From Clostridia bacterium (GTDB lineage: Bacteria; Bacillota; Clostridia; UBA1381; UBA9506): a stretch of DNA of 64,000 bases. Shown one piece after another: positions 1 through 9,463 of the stretch (the stretch's first letter is position 1; each line of letters starts with the position of its first letter). The translations under genes were made by a program, and so were the position numbers. Location: contig JAFYXI010000042.1 of assembly GCA_017546245.1 (NCBI GenBank), forward strand, positions 24,513-88,512, in the 5' to 3' direction. The notes beneath the pieces were generated by a model. It ran no database searches. It saw only the letters and a program-made list of their open reading frames with translations, and had not been told where the DNA came from.

Positions 1-11
1 TAGGTGATAAA

Positions 12-1031
12 ATGTTTTTTTCGGTAATTGTTCCCATATATAAGGTTGAAAAATATTTAAAAAGGTGTATTGACAGCGTGCTTAGTCAAACCTGTAAAGA
101 TTTTGAACTGATACTTGTTGATGACGGTTCTCCTGATAACTGCCCACGCATCTGTGATGATTATGCAGCCGAAAACAGCAATGTAAAGGTGGTACATAAG
201 GAAAACGGAGGGCTTGTAAGTGCGCGTCAGGCAGGTACAAAAGTTGCTACGGGAGAATATATTTTTAACCTTGATGGAGATGATGCGCTTTTGCCTGATG
301 CATTAGAATGTGCAAAACGTATTATTTTGGAAACAAATGCAGATATTGTTTGTTTTTCGCACAAGGAGTATCGTAACGGCCTCACAAAGGATATAATAAA
401 TGACGTTGTACCGGCAGGTTTTTATGATAAAGAAGGTATGGAAAAATATGTATATCCGCATATTTTGTCAGATGAAAAAATGAGAAATCTTACTTATTTC
501 TTATGCGGAAAAGCAATAAGACGTACACTTGTTACATCGCATCAGTTAAATGTCACAACAAAAATCTCTTTAGGTGAAGATTTAAGCTGTATAATTCCGT
601 GTTATCTTGATGCCGACTCTTGCTATATAGATAATACCCCTGTCTATCTTTATACCATAAGAGATGATTCCCTTACTACCAGCTTTACTACAAAGCAACT
701 CACAGACCTTGCCGAAGTAATAAACGGACTTTGCAATTTAAACTTAAAAAAACCGAAAGATTTTGATGAACAGATTGCCCGTTATTCAGCATTTATGTGC
801 TTTGCAATTCTTGCAGCAGCTGCAGAGGGTGGGCATTTTAAGTATCTTGATGAAATAAAAAGTCTTATTTTAAATTCAATTAACAAAGAACTTATTAAAA
901 AAGCAAGATTTGAAAAAATAACTTCTAAAACTAAAATTGGTATGGCGTTAATGAAAAAGGAACGCATTAAAACTGCATTTTATTTTTTATATTTTGCAGG
1001 CAAAATTAAAAGTATGTTAAAGAAAGGGTGA
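12..1031 (+). CDS. Family 2 glycosyltransferase
   Basis: Transfers a sugar from a nucleotide-sugar donor, probably to a cell-surface glycan; acts at the cytoplasmic face of the membrane. The N-terminal 100 residues are a GT-A fold: strand FSVIVPIY, the DDGS donor-binding motif at residues 37-40, and a DGD metal-binding motif at 88-90. The remaining 240 residues are largely helical and not diagnostic. An AGGTGA ribosome site just upstream shows that the ATG at 12 is the start, and the operon probably begins before the window. The stop overlaps the next glycosyltransferase by 4 bases, so the two are co-translated. Family is clear; donor and acceptor are unknown. Confidence 0.9.
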   Translation: MFFSVIVPIYKVEKYLKRCIDSVLSQTCKDFELILVDDGSPDNCPRICDDYAAENSNVKVVHKENGGLVSARQAGTKVATGEYIFNLDGDDALLPDALECAKRIILETNADIVCFSHKEYRNGLTKDIINDVVPAGFYDKEGMEKYVYPHILSDEKMRNLTYFLCGKAIRRTLVTSHQLNVTTKISLGEDLSCIIPCYLDADSCYIDNTPVYLYTIRDDSLTTSFTTKQLTDLAEVINGLCNLNLKKPKDFDEQIARYSAFMCFAILAAAAEGGHFKYLDEIKSLILNSINKELIKKARFEKITSKTKIGMALMKKERIKTAFYFLYFAGKIKSMLKKG

Positions 1032-2104
1032 TTGGCTTGAAAACACCTGAAATTTCAGTAATAATGAGTGTGTATAACGGTGAAACATACTTAAAAGAAG
1101 CGATAGAAAGCGTTATAAACCAGACCTTTAAAAACTGGGAGCTTATTATTATAAACGACTGTTCGGTGGATTCGACGGGCGAAATACTTGCTGATTTTGC
1201 AGCAAAGGATGAAAGAATAAAGGTTCATTCTAACGAGGTTAATTTAAAGCTTCCCACCTCCTTAAACAAGGCAATCTCTTTATGCGAAGGTAAATACATA
1301 GCAAGAATGGATGCAGATGACATCTGTCTTTCTGACAGATTCGAAAAACAGTATAAATTTATGGAAGAAAACTCTGATATTATGCTGTCATCGTGCAGAT
1401 TTATGACTGTTAAAAACGGCGTGTATGCATCGGGCGGTGCCGGCGGAAGATGCGATGATAGGGCGCTGCGCGCAATGCTTTTGGTGACAAATCCCATACT
1501 TCACCCCGGTGTTATTGCTAAAGCCGAGGTTATGAAAAAATTAAATTATGACACCACACTTACATGTACCGAAGACCTTGAATTATGGACCAGAATGGCG
1601 ATTGAAAATTATAAAATGGCGATTTTACCTGAGTGCCTTTTAATATACAGGCTTCACGATAAGCAAATAACAAGCACAACGCTTGAAAGGCAGCATACAG
1701 AGGTGCTTAAAATACAGCAGAAATACTATGGCACGCTTTTAAAAGAAATGGATGAAGAAATGCAGAAATTTTATATAAGCGGAGTATATTTTAAGGAAAG
1801 TATTGATATACACAGGTTTCTTGAATATGCAAAATGGCTGAGAAATGCGGCTAAAAAGAATTTTGATAAAAGCAGTATAAATTATGCGCTTTTAGAAATT
1901 TTGGCAGAGTATAAAAGACACGGAGTATCAAAGGCAGATATATTAAAAGGGATGCTTGCTTTTAATCCTTGCTTTTTGGCAAAAGAAATAATAAGAAGAA
2001 AGAAAGCAGCACCAAAAGATATTTTACAATGTATAAAAATTGCAAATGATATGGGTCTTAGACAGACAGCAGGAACAAAGGTATATCCGATTTTTAAAAA
2101 ATAG
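1028..2104 (+). CDS. Family 2 glycosyltransferase
   Basis: Second GT-A glycosyltransferase of the same surface-glycan block. N-terminal strand ISVIMSVYNGE, donor motif NDCS, and metal motif MDADD near residue 97 are all present. The C-terminal half is helical. The start is a GTG inside the stop of the preceding gene (GTGA overlap); a TTG nine bases downstream would keep the same frame and is a possible alternative. The overlap points to translational coupling with the upstream gene. Substrate unknown; a role in exopolysaccharide, teichoic-acid-like polymer or protein glycan synthesis is inference. Confidence 0.9.
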   Translation: MIGLKTPEISVIMSVYNGETYLKEAIESVINQTFKNWELIIINDCSVDSTGEILADFAAKDERIKVHSNEVNLKLPTSLNKAISLCEGKYIARMDADDICLSDRFEKQYKFMEENSDIMLSSCRFMTVKNGVYASGGAGGRCDDRALRAMLLVTNPILHPGVIAKAEVMKKLNYDTTLTCTEDLELWTRMAIENYKMAILPECLLIYRLHDKQITSTTLERQHTEVLKIQQKYYGTLLKEMDEEMQKFYISGVYFKESIDIHRFLEYAKWLRNAAKKNFDKSSINYALLEILAEYKRHGVSKADILKGMLAFNPCFLAKEIIRRKKAAPKDILQCIKIANDMGLRQTAGTKVYPIFKK

Positions 2105-2122
2105 ATGGTAGGAGCTTACTAA

Positions 2123-3487
2123 ATGAAAATTTTTGAATATCCTTATGTGATTATCACTATTTTAGCGGCTGCGTTTCTTTTAATGGTGCTGATAGGTTTG
2201 TACTTTACGATGAAATCCGTAAAAACAGCAAAAGGAACAGCCGAGAAGAGTTTTTGCGGCATAGGTAAAATTGAAAATAATTTTGAAAAAGCAAGGAATA
2301 TGAAAAAAAACCGTTGCCTTGTTTATATTTCTGTGTCTTTAGACAGTATGAAAAGACTGCACTCTGAGTCTAAGGCAATGCGGATATTTGACAGAATTAA
2401 AAATATATTATTTGTGCATTTTTGCGTAAGTTTAGCCGGAGATATATCCCTTTACGGAAAAAATAATTTTGTTGCATATAGTGCGTTGGACTCGGATGAG
2501 ATAGCGGTTCATATTGACGAATGCTTTAGAGAAATAAGCAAGGTTTTTGCAAATAACGAAGCGATAAATATTATACGTATAAACTTTGGTTATTACTGTA
2601 CCTGCTCTACAGAGGTTTCTTTTAAGACAGCGCTTACGAGAGCAAAGCAAGCCTGCAGTATAGCTGAAGATAAAGAGGTTTTGCATTGCGGCTGGGACAG
2701 CAGCAACGGTAAAGAATTTGAAAGAAAGATTAAAATTGAAAATAACATACAAAGCGAAATCGAAAACAACCGGTTTTTCCTTGAATATCAGCCTATTTTA
2801 GATGCTAAAACCAATAAAATTATGGGGGCAGAGGTACTGTCGCGGCTTAATTCTCCGACAGAGGGTGTTTTAACACCATACTTTTTCCTTTCGGCTGTAA
2901 GTAATGTTGGACTAAATGAGAAATTTGATTATTACATATTCGAAAAAAATTGCAAATGGATTGCAAGTAATAAAGATAATCGCAGTAAATATGTGTATAC
3001 AATCAATTTTTCTCGCTCTACTCTTTGCGATGAAAACTTTGCAGAAAATTTAATAAGAATTACAGAAGAATATGAAATCGACGCTTCGTGCATTGCTGTT
3101 GAAATTCTTGAAGATAAGAGCTTAAATGATAATGAAAAATCTACTATGACAAAAAATTTAGTCTGCCTAAAAGAAAAGGGAATGTTAATACTATTAGACG
3201 ATTTTGGCAAAGGATATGCAAGCTTTGGAGATTTGACAGAGCTTGATATAAATATTGTAAAAATTGATAAATCAATTACTCAAAATGCAATAAATCAAAC
3301 CGGCTTTGTAGTTCTTAAAAACATTATAAGAACGGCTCATGATTTAAAATTTAAGGCATTGTGTGAAGGCATAGAAACAGAAGAACACAAAAAAGCAGCT
3401 ATTAATGCCGGATGTGATATGCTTCAGGGTTATTATTTTTATCGCCCGATGTCTGTTACTCAACTTGAAACTTTATTTGAAAAATAA
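2123..3487 (+). CDS. Membrane-anchored EAL-domain c-di-GMP phosphodiesterase
   Basis: Likely hydrolyses cyclic-di-GMP to pGpG. One transmembrane helix at residues 8-30, a central region (about 50-200) that resembles a GGDEF fold without a GGDEF signature, then an EAL domain (about 215-454). The EAL domain keeps its key positions: AEVLSR (variant of ExLxR), the Asn in INFSRS, Glu in VEILE, DDFG, Lys in VKIDKS, CEGIE and a late Gln in MLQGYYF. It should therefore be catalytically active, with a degenerate GGDEF as sensor or activator. It follows the glycosyltransferases by 18 bases, so c-di-GMP control of surface-glycan output is plausible but unproven. Confidence 0.88.
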   Translation: MKIFEYPYVIITILAAAFLLMVLIGLYFTMKSVKTAKGTAEKSFCGIGKIENNFEKARNMKKNRCLVYISVSLDSMKRLHSESKAMRIFDRIKNILFVHFCVSLAGDISLYGKNNFVAYSALDSDEIAVHIDECFREISKVFANNEAINIIRINFGYYCTCSTEVSFKTALTRAKQACSIAEDKEVLHCGWDSSNGKEFERKIKIENNIQSEIENNRFFLEYQPILDAKTNKIMGAEVLSRLNSPTEGVLTPYFFLSAVSNVGLNEKFDYYIFEKNCKWIASNKDNRSKYVYTINFSRSTLCDENFAENLIRITEEYEIDASCIAVEILEDKSLNDNEKSTMTKNLVCLKEKGMLILLDDFGKGYASFGDLTELDINIVKIDKSITQNAINQTGFVVLKNIIRTAHDLKFKALCEGIETEEHKKAAINAGCDMLQGYYFYRPMSVTQLETLFEK

Positions 3488-3493
3488 TAATGT

Positions 3494-3549
3494 GGTTTAT
3501 TTCCTTTTGTTCAACCGAGCGAAGCGGCTGTAGCAAAATGTGCATACCG
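3494..3549. repeat. Partial copy of the TGTAGCAAAATG repeat family
   Basis: The short gap between the EAL gene and the convergent AraC gene contains GGCTGTAGCAAAATG followed by TGCATACCGC, the same terminal sequence seen at the ends of the larger repeats at 52610-52967 and 57170-57480. Only one arm is recognisable here, so it is a fragment or solo end. Confidence 0.5.
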
Positions 3550-4443
3550 CTACTCGTGTTCGTTCGTGCCGCGTCTGTACTGCGACGGTGTGCAGTCATA
3601 AAATTTATCAAATGCCTTATAAAAGCCTTTAAGTGTGCCATAACCAACCTTTTCGGCAATTTCGGATATTGACATATTGCTTGCTTTTAGCAGATTGGTT
3701 GCCGCTTTAATTCGTTTTTGTGCGATAACCTCTTTATATGTGCATCCGTAATTCGCCTTAACAATGCGGTTTAACTGCTTTGTGCTTAAATGCAGCTGAT
3801 TTGCAAGCTCATCAAGTGAAATATTTTGCGTATAGCAGGCAGATATTAAATTATGCAGCTTGTGCGTGCGGATTACGGTATCATCTGCAAGCGCATCATA
3901 TGAGGGTGTTAGCGGCTCCTGAGCCAAAAGCTCGATAAGATTGACGATAAATTCGTGAAAATAAAGCGAATGTTTAAAATAATTTTCATTTTTAATACAT
4001 TCGGCAAGTTTTTTAAAGCTTTCATAAATCGAAAAAGCATTGCTTGTGTGAATAATTGTTTCGCTTAAAAGCTTTGCCAAGGTTTCGTAAAGGCGGCTGT
4101 CGCTTTTAACATTGTTTTTTTCAAAGAAAAAATTTATGCAGTATCTTGCTGTGCCGTTGTCCTCTAAAATTGTATTGTGCATAAGCTTTGGCGGCACAAT
4201 AATAAGACTGTCTTTTTTATATTCAAAAGTGTTTTCCTGAGTTGCTACCTTAAAATTCCCCGAGGCCACATAAAAAACCTCATAAGATGAATGAAAGTGC
4301 ATAGGCTCTAAGGCTCTTGTGGGGTCAGGCGTAGATTCGTTTATGCCTCTGCCCGTTAAAAGAGTAAAATGCACGTTTTCTATATCAATATGCGTTTGCG
4401 TAAAATCAGATTGCTCAGCAATGAGTGCGTTCATTTTATTCAC
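3550..4443 (-). CDS. AraC family transcriptional regulator, cupin sensor
   Basis: One-component regulator of 297 residues. The N-terminal half is a cupin-type ligand-binding domain (PMHFHSSYEVFYVASG near residues 47-62); the C-terminal 100 residues hold the two AraC helix-turn-helices (ISLDELANQLHLS and MSISEIAEKVGYG, followed by FYKAFDKFYDCTPSQYRR). It is divergent from the pnuC-like gene at 4590 across 146 bases and so probably controls that operon and perhaps the glycosidases at 5261 and 6837 in response to a sugar. Inducer unknown. Confidence 0.9.
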   Translation of the reverse strand: MNKMNALIAEQSDFTQTHIDIENVHFTLLTGRGINESTPDPTRALEPMHFHSSYEVFYVASGNFKVATQENTFEYKKDSLIIVPPKLMHNTILEDNGTARYCINFFFEKNNVKSDSRLYETLAKLLSETIIHTSNAFSIYESFKKLAECIKNENYFKHSLYFHEFIVNLIELLAQEPLTPSYDALADDTVIRTHKLHNLISACYTQNISLDELANQLHLSTKQLNRIVKANYGCTYKEVIAQKRIKAATNLLKASNMSISEIAEKVGYGTLKGFYKAFDKFYDCTPSQYRRGTNEHE

Positions 4444-4589
4444 CTCTTATAATAATATATCACAACACATCCCAAAAGTCTATATTTTTTGTACTAATAA
4501 GACATTATAAAAATTATAAGTCACTAAATGGTATAGAAATCGGCAAAAAAATATATTAAAATAAGGACATCAAGATTAAAGGGGATAGA

Positions 4590-5264
4590 ATGTTGTTAAA
4601 AAAAGGAAAGCTTTTTGAGATTATATCAGGTAGTGTTACATTTATACTTATTTTAGCTATGGGCATAATATTTAAGCAAAAGTTTCTTGCCATCCTGCCG
4701 CTTTTTATATCGCTTTTGGTTATGATTATGCAATCAAGAGTAAGCTCAATAGGATTTTTAATGGGCGGCCTTAACTCAGTTTTATATGCGATTGTATACG
4801 TGGGATTTGGGCTTTATGCATCGGCGGCATATGCGTTTTTTGTATCATTTCCGATGCAGCTTGTAACGTTTATCAACTGGCGGAAAAGACCATATGGCAA
4901 ATCTACCATGTTGCGTAAATTAAGCGCAAAACAGCGTATTTTTGGTGCAATAGGTTTAATAATTTTATGGTTTGCTCTTACTGCGGCTGTAAACGCATTG
5001 GGCGGCAGCTATGGCGGGTTGGACAGCGCAGTATCATTAATAGGAATGGTGGGAACGCTGCTTTCGATGTTTGCATTTATAGAATACAGCTATTTTAGTA
5101 TGGGTGCTAATATTTTAAGCATTGTTTTATACATAAATATGCTTGGCTCTATGCCCGAGCAGTCTACATATTTAGTAAGCTCTGCTTTTGGTTTGATTTG
5201 TAACGCACGCGCATTTTTAATCGCGCACAGGCTCTATAAAAAACAGCAGGAGGAAAAACAATGA
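4590..5264 (+). CDS. PnuC-like nicotinamide riboside/vitamin transporter
   Basis: Multi-pass membrane protein of 224 residues with about seven hydrophobic segments. The segment FPMQLVTFINWRKR resembles the PnuC family hallmark region around FxNWxxN that binds nicotinamide riboside. It starts at an ATG behind AAAGGGGATAG and overlaps the next gene by four bases (ATGA). Operon partnership with a glycosidase-like protein is unusual for PnuC, so the transported compound may differ from nicotinamide riboside. The family call rests on pattern recognition, not alignment. Confidence 0.7.
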   Translation: MLLKKGKLFEIISGSVTFILILAMGIIFKQKFLAILPLFISLLVMIMQSRVSSIGFLMGGLNSVLYAIVYVGFGLYASAAYAFFVSFPMQLVTFINWRKRPYGKSTMLRKLSAKQRIFGAIGLIILWFALTAAVNALGGSYGGLDSAVSLIGMVGTLLSMFAFIEYSYFSMGANILSIVLYINMLGSMPEQSTYLVSSAFGLICNARAFLIAHRLYKKQQEEKQ

Positions 5265-6712
5265 TTGACTTACAAAATAAAAGAGAAATGTTTTGGGATA
5301 GCTATCTTGTTGATGAAGAAAAAAGCACAGCCTTTAAAAGACTGAATCAGCCTGTTTTTAAAAAGGTTTGTTTCAGCTTTGATAAGGGTTTAGAGCTTGA
5401 TTCGATAAGTGCTTTGTGTATGGTTAAGGACGATAAAGGCTATAAAATGTATTACAGTCCGTGGAACTCTAAAACAGGAGAAATCGGCTTGGCCGTTATC
5501 GAAAGCAAAGACGGAGTAAACTGGACAAGACCGGATTTAAACATTTGTGACTGCCCCGAGCTTTCGGGCTGTAACAACCTTATTATAAAAAAATGTGTAA
5601 TGGGATATTTTGTGTTTTATGATACAAATCCTGACTGCCCGAAAGATGAAAAATATAAAGCGATAGGAACGGTGCATCCTGCACCGCCGCAAAAAGCAGG
5701 CTTGTGGTGCTTAACATCGCCTGACGGTTATCATTTTAAAGAATCGCATCTGCTTACCGAATACGGCAGATTTGATTCTCTTAATACGGCTCATTGGGAT
5801 GGCAGCAGATATGCCTGCTATTTCAGGGATTTTCATAATACTACAATCCCTGGTAATATCGACGGAACAGAGGCGCCCGAAAAGCTTGGCGGTTTAACAA
5901 CCGAGCAATGGCACAGCGGAATTCGTGATGTAAGGGTTATGTTTTCTAATGACTTTAAAAACTGGACAAAGCCCGAACGCATACAGTTTTATGACGGACT
6001 CGACTATGCGCTTTATACAAACAGCGTAAGTGTATACGAAAGAGCACCGCATATATTGGTAGGCTTTCCAACCAGATATTTTGAGAAAAAAGAGTGGACC
6101 GAAAACGAGGAGCAGATAGCAAGCAGCAAGCTTAAAAAGGATGCAATTAAAAGGCTTGAAAAGCGCGCAGGGCTTGCCATTAACGACTGTATTTTTATGC
6201 ACAGCCGTGACGGCAAAAACTGGAGTCGATTTAATGAAGCATTTATAAGCTCCGGCTATGAAAACGAGCAAAACTGGGTTTACGGAGATTGCTATCCTGC
6301 ATACGGTCTTGTCGATTCGGGAAAAGAAAGCTATTACATTCTGCAGCACAGCTGTCATCGCAGTTTTGGAATGGCTAAGCCTCTTAATCTTTACGAGATA
6401 AGAAAAGACGGATTTGCCTGCTATATGGCAGATGATAAAGAAAGGGTTATTGTAACAAATCCGCTTATATTCAGCGGCAAGGATTTGCATATTAACTTTT
6501 CAAGCTCTGCATTCGGATACATTTATGCAGATGTGCTTGACGAAAACGGAGAGCCGCTTTGTGATAAAAAAAGCTTTGAAATATACGGCGATACCATCGA
6601 CAGAAAAATTTGCTTTGAGGATGGGTCGGATTTTTCGGAATTTGCAGGCAAACCGATAAGGATAAGATTTACTCTAAGAGATGCTAAATTATACTCTATG
6701 AGATTCATATAA
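5261..6712 (+). CDS. Glycoside hydrolase-like beta-propeller protein
   Basis: 483 residues without a signal peptide, hence cytoplasmic. Recurrent blade-like strands with KDGVNWTRP, SPDGYHF, SNDFKNWTKP and SRDGKNWSRF (Asp-Gly-x-x-Trp type) indicate a five-bladed propeller of the GH43/GH32/GH117 kind. A C-terminal beta-sandwich of about 90 residues follows. Catalytic acids cannot be assigned confidently. Translationally coupled to the PnuC-like gene and followed by another glycosidase-like gene, which suggests intracellular processing of imported oligosaccharides. Confidence 0.7.
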   Translation: MIDLQNKREMFWDSYLVDEEKSTAFKRLNQPVFKKVCFSFDKGLELDSISALCMVKDDKGYKMYYSPWNSKTGEIGLAVIESKDGVNWTRPDLNICDCPELSGCNNLIIKKCVMGYFVFYDTNPDCPKDEKYKAIGTVHPAPPQKAGLWCLTSPDGYHFKESHLLTEYGRFDSLNTAHWDGSRYACYFRDFHNTTIPGNIDGTEAPEKLGGLTTEQWHSGIRDVRVMFSNDFKNWTKPERIQFYDGLDYALYTNSVSVYERAPHILVGFPTRYFEKKEWTENEEQIASSKLKKDAIKRLEKRAGLAINDCIFMHSRDGKNWSRFNEAFISSGYENEQNWVYGDCYPAYGLVDSGKESYYILQHSCHRSFGMAKPLNLYEIRKDGFACYMADDKERVIVTNPLIFSGKDLHINFSSSAFGYIYADVLDENGEPLCDKKSFEIYGDTIDRKICFEDGSDFSEFAGKPIRIRFTLRDAKLYSMRFI

Positions 6713-6717
6713 AATCT

Positions 6718-6745
6718 GGGGCACCCAAAGGGGTGTTCTTGATTT
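6718..6745 (+). terminator. Weak hairpin after the propeller gene
   Basis: A small CACCC/GGGTG stem with an AAA loop, followed by a broken T-rich stretch. A partial terminator is likely, given that a promoter lies just downstream. Confidence 0.4.
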
Positions 6746-6769
6746 TTGTACAAAAAACTAACTTTTCTA

Positions 6770-6798
6770 TTGAAAGAAAAAGGGTGTTGTGGTATTAT
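6770..6798 (+). promoter_or_regulatory. Sigma-A promoter of the 831-residue glycosidase
   Basis: TTGAAA (6770-6775) and TATTAT (6793-6798) separated by 17 bases, 38 bases upstream of the GTG start at 6837. This indicates that the gene can be transcribed independently of the preceding operon. Confidence 0.65.
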
Positions 6799-6836
6799 TA
6801 AGACATTAGTTTAAGCCTTGAGAGGATTGATAAAAA

Positions 6837-9332
6837 GTGGAGATTAAAGACTTATTAAAAATTGAAAAAAAAGGAATTATGCCTGAATATTTTCCTACTC
6901 CTATGCAGGCTTTTATATTTCGAAACTGGGGCATGATAGATAAATCCCGTTTGGCAGAAGTACTAAAAACCTCTGTCGAAAACGTCGAAAAAGAGGCGGC
7001 AAGAATGGGCCTTTCTGAGCAGGGGGATGTATCAGAATGGATGAAGAAGGGCTATATAACCGTCATTCGTTCAAACTGGCATCTTCTGCCTTATAAGCAG
7101 CTTTTAAAGCTGTTGGATTGGACTGCCGACAAGCTTAATCTTGCTTTAAAAGAAGAGGACTTTTTAGAGGTAAAGCTTGGCAGTTTTAAGCCTGAATGTC
7201 CTGAAATTAAATATAAAGAGCTGACCGATTCAGAAAAAGAACAAACCGAAAAAATACGAATTGAGATAGAAAAAGCAAAAAGTAATGTAACCGAGGTTTG
7301 CGCTCCGTTCGATTTTTGGAGCGAAAAACCGACCCCTGCATTTGTTGCCGAGCCTGACAGCGACAAGGTAGTTTTAACAAGCGGCTGGGGAATTTGTGAT
7401 AAAACAGAGGATGACTTTGTAAAAATAATGGCAGAACGTTTTTGCAATCACATTAAAGATATGTGGGGCATCGACCTGTCAGGCAGAGCCTCAGAAGGCG
7501 AAATAGTGCTTTCACTTATCGAAGGCAAAGCCGATGAATATCACGAAATTATAATAGAAGATAAAAAAATTGAGATAAAAGCAGGCGCGAGCGCAGGCAT
7601 TCTGCGCGCGCTTTATCGGCTTGAAGACTTGGCTTTGGCAAACGGCGGTGCATTTTTTGATGCGGCAAGCTATAAAAGAGAGCCGCGCTTCGAGGTGCGC
7701 TATATCTATTCGTTCAGCGCGCTTTATGACGGTGCGATGGATGTTGACAGCCGCACATGGTGCCCTGACGGACTTTTGGAGCAGTATGCAAAAACAGGCG
7801 TAAACGGCATCTGGCTTCAGGGAATTTTATATCGTTTGACAGAATTTCCGTTTGCTCCCGAAATGTCTGACGGATGGCAAACACGCCAGAAAAATCTTAA
7901 CGATTTTGTAAAACGGGCAAAAAGCTACGGCATTAAGATATATTTGTACATAAACGAGCCGAGGTCGATGCCGCATTCGTTTTTTGAAAAATATCCCGAT
8001 ATGCGTGGTTCTGAAAGAGAACGTTATTCTTGTATGTGCCTGATGAATCAGAAAACTCAGGATTATTTAAGCGGAGCAGTCGAAAGGCTTTGCCGTGCCG
8101 TGCCTGATTTGGGCGGATTTTTTACAATTACAATGTCAGAAAATCCAACACATTGTCGCTCCGGCACTTTTGATAAAATATGTCCCACCTGTGCCGAGAT
8201 TCCGCAAGGGGAGCTTGTTGCACTTGTGAACAGACTTGTAGCAGAGGGAGCAAAAAGAGTATCTGATAACATTCAGGTAATTGCGTGGGATTGGGGTTGG
8301 GCACCTGAGACAAATCTTTCGATTCACGACGGAACGAAAGAAAAATGTATAAGCCAAATTCCCGAAAGCGTTGCAATTATGTGCCAACGCGATGTAGGTA
8401 TAAAATTTGAACGCGGCGGCATTAAAAACGAGGTTTATGACTATACAATGTCGGTTGACGGCGTAAGCGAAACCACATTAAAAACGTGGGAGGTAGCTAA
8501 AAAATACGGACACAAAACGGCAGTTAAGCTTCAGATAAACAACACCTGGGAATGCTCGACAACTCCGTATCTGCCTATTTACGGCTCGCTTATAAATCAG
8601 GTTGATGACCTTATTAAAACCGATGTTAATCACTTAATGCTAAGCTGGACTTTAGGCGGTTATCCGTCGCCTAACATCAAGCTTATATCAGAAAGCTTTT
8701 TTATCGAAAACGGTAAAACCGAGCCTGATTACAGCTTTGTGTTAAAGTCGCTTTACGGCAAAGATGCAGACAAGGTTAAAGAGGCAACCGATTTGTTCTG
8801 CAAAGCATTTTCAGAGTATCCGTTCCATGTATCGTTAGCATATAAAGGGCCGCATAACGGCGGTGTAGCAAATCCCTTATATCACAAGCCGACAGGCTAT
8901 AAAGCCACTATGACCTGCTATGCATATGACGACCTTACCGGCTGGAGGGCAAATTATCCTGAAGATATTGCAGAAGACCAGTTTAAAAAGGTCAGCGATA
9001 TATGGCAGGAGGGACTTTTAAAGCTAGATGGTGTCGAGGGCGAAATTAAAGATATTTCGTTTGTAAGCTATTCGCTTTTCCGCTCATCTTACGACCAGAT
9101 AAGATTTGTTCGCTTAAGAGATAAATATGAACAGGAAAAAAACGAAGAAGTAAGAAAAGAAATTTTACAAGTAGTAAAAACCGAAAAAGAGCTTGCGACC
9201 ACACTTTATGCAATTATGTGCCGCAGACCGTCGGTTGGCTTTGAGGCTGCAAACCACTACTATTTCAGCGCGGATATGGTTTTAGAAAAAATAATTAACT
9301 GTGCATTTTTAGAAGAATATTATAAGTTGTAA
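6837..9332 (+). CDS. Large glycoside hydrolase-like protein (GH20/GH67-like TIM barrel)
   Basis: 831 residues, no signal peptide. The N-terminal part (1-120) is helical; about 165-260 resembles the small alpha/beta domain that precedes the catalytic barrel in hexosaminidases and alpha-glucuronidases (ending IKAGASAGILRALYRLEDLA). The barrel begins near 270 (EPRFEVRYIYSF) and includes GVNGIWLQG, YGIKIYLYINEPR and IQVIAWDWGW. Candidate acids lie in IYLYINEP and IAWDWGW, but I cannot assign the catalytic pair. It begins with GTG. The exact family is undetermined; a cytoplasmic enzyme acting on hexosamine- or uronate-containing oligosaccharides is inference. Confidence 0.65.
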   Translation: MEIKDLLKIEKKGIMPEYFPTPMQAFIFRNWGMIDKSRLAEVLKTSVENVEKEAARMGLSEQGDVSEWMKKGYITVIRSNWHLLPYKQLLKLLDWTADKLNLALKEEDFLEVKLGSFKPECPEIKYKELTDSEKEQTEKIRIEIEKAKSNVTEVCAPFDFWSEKPTPAFVAEPDSDKVVLTSGWGICDKTEDDFVKIMAERFCNHIKDMWGIDLSGRASEGEIVLSLIEGKADEYHEIIIEDKKIEIKAGASAGILRALYRLEDLALANGGAFFDAASYKREPRFEVRYIYSFSALYDGAMDVDSRTWCPDGLLEQYAKTGVNGIWLQGILYRLTEFPFAPEMSDGWQTRQKNLNDFVKRAKSYGIKIYLYINEPRSMPHSFFEKYPDMRGSERERYSCMCLMNQKTQDYLSGAVERLCRAVPDLGGFFTITMSENPTHCRSGTFDKICPTCAEIPQGELVALVNRLVAEGAKRVSDNIQVIAWDWGWAPETNLSIHDGTKEKCISQIPESVAIMCQRDVGIKFERGGIKNEVYDYTMSVDGVSETTLKTWEVAKKYGHKTAVKLQINNTWECSTTPYLPIYGSLINQVDDLIKTDVNHLMLSWTLGGYPSPNIKLISESFFIENGKTEPDYSFVLKSLYGKDADKVKEATDLFCKAFSEYPFHVSLAYKGPHNGGVANPLYHKPTGYKATMTCYAYDDLTGWRANYPEDIAEDQFKKVSDIWQEGLLKLDGVEGEIKDISFVSYSLFRSSYDQIRFVRLRDKYEQEKNEEVRKEILQVVKTEKELATTLYAIMCRRPSVGFEAANHYYFSADMVLEKIINCAFLEEYYKL

Positions 9333-9364
9333 AAAATACTGTGGCATATGCCACAGTATTTTTT
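9331..9364. terminator. Rho-independent terminator
   Basis: Perfect palindrome AAAAAATACTGTGGC/GCCACAGTATTTTTT immediately after the glycosidase stop, with A and T tracts on both sides, so it can stop transcription in either direction. Confidence 0.9.
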
Positions 9365-9383
9365 ATTATGTTTAAAACTTTAG

Positions 9384-9412
9384 TTGCATATTTACTAAAA
9401 AAGTAGTATAAT
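9384..9412 (+). promoter_or_regulatory. Sigma-A promoter of the recJ-relA run
   Basis: TTGCAT (9384-9389) and TATAAT (9407-9412) with a 17-base spacer, 52 bases before the recJ start. It probably drives recJ and relA, which are only a few bases apart. Confidence 0.75.
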
Positions 9413-9463
9413 TAGTATTAAATAAGATAGAATTGCGCTATATATAGCTATTAGAGGTTTGAT

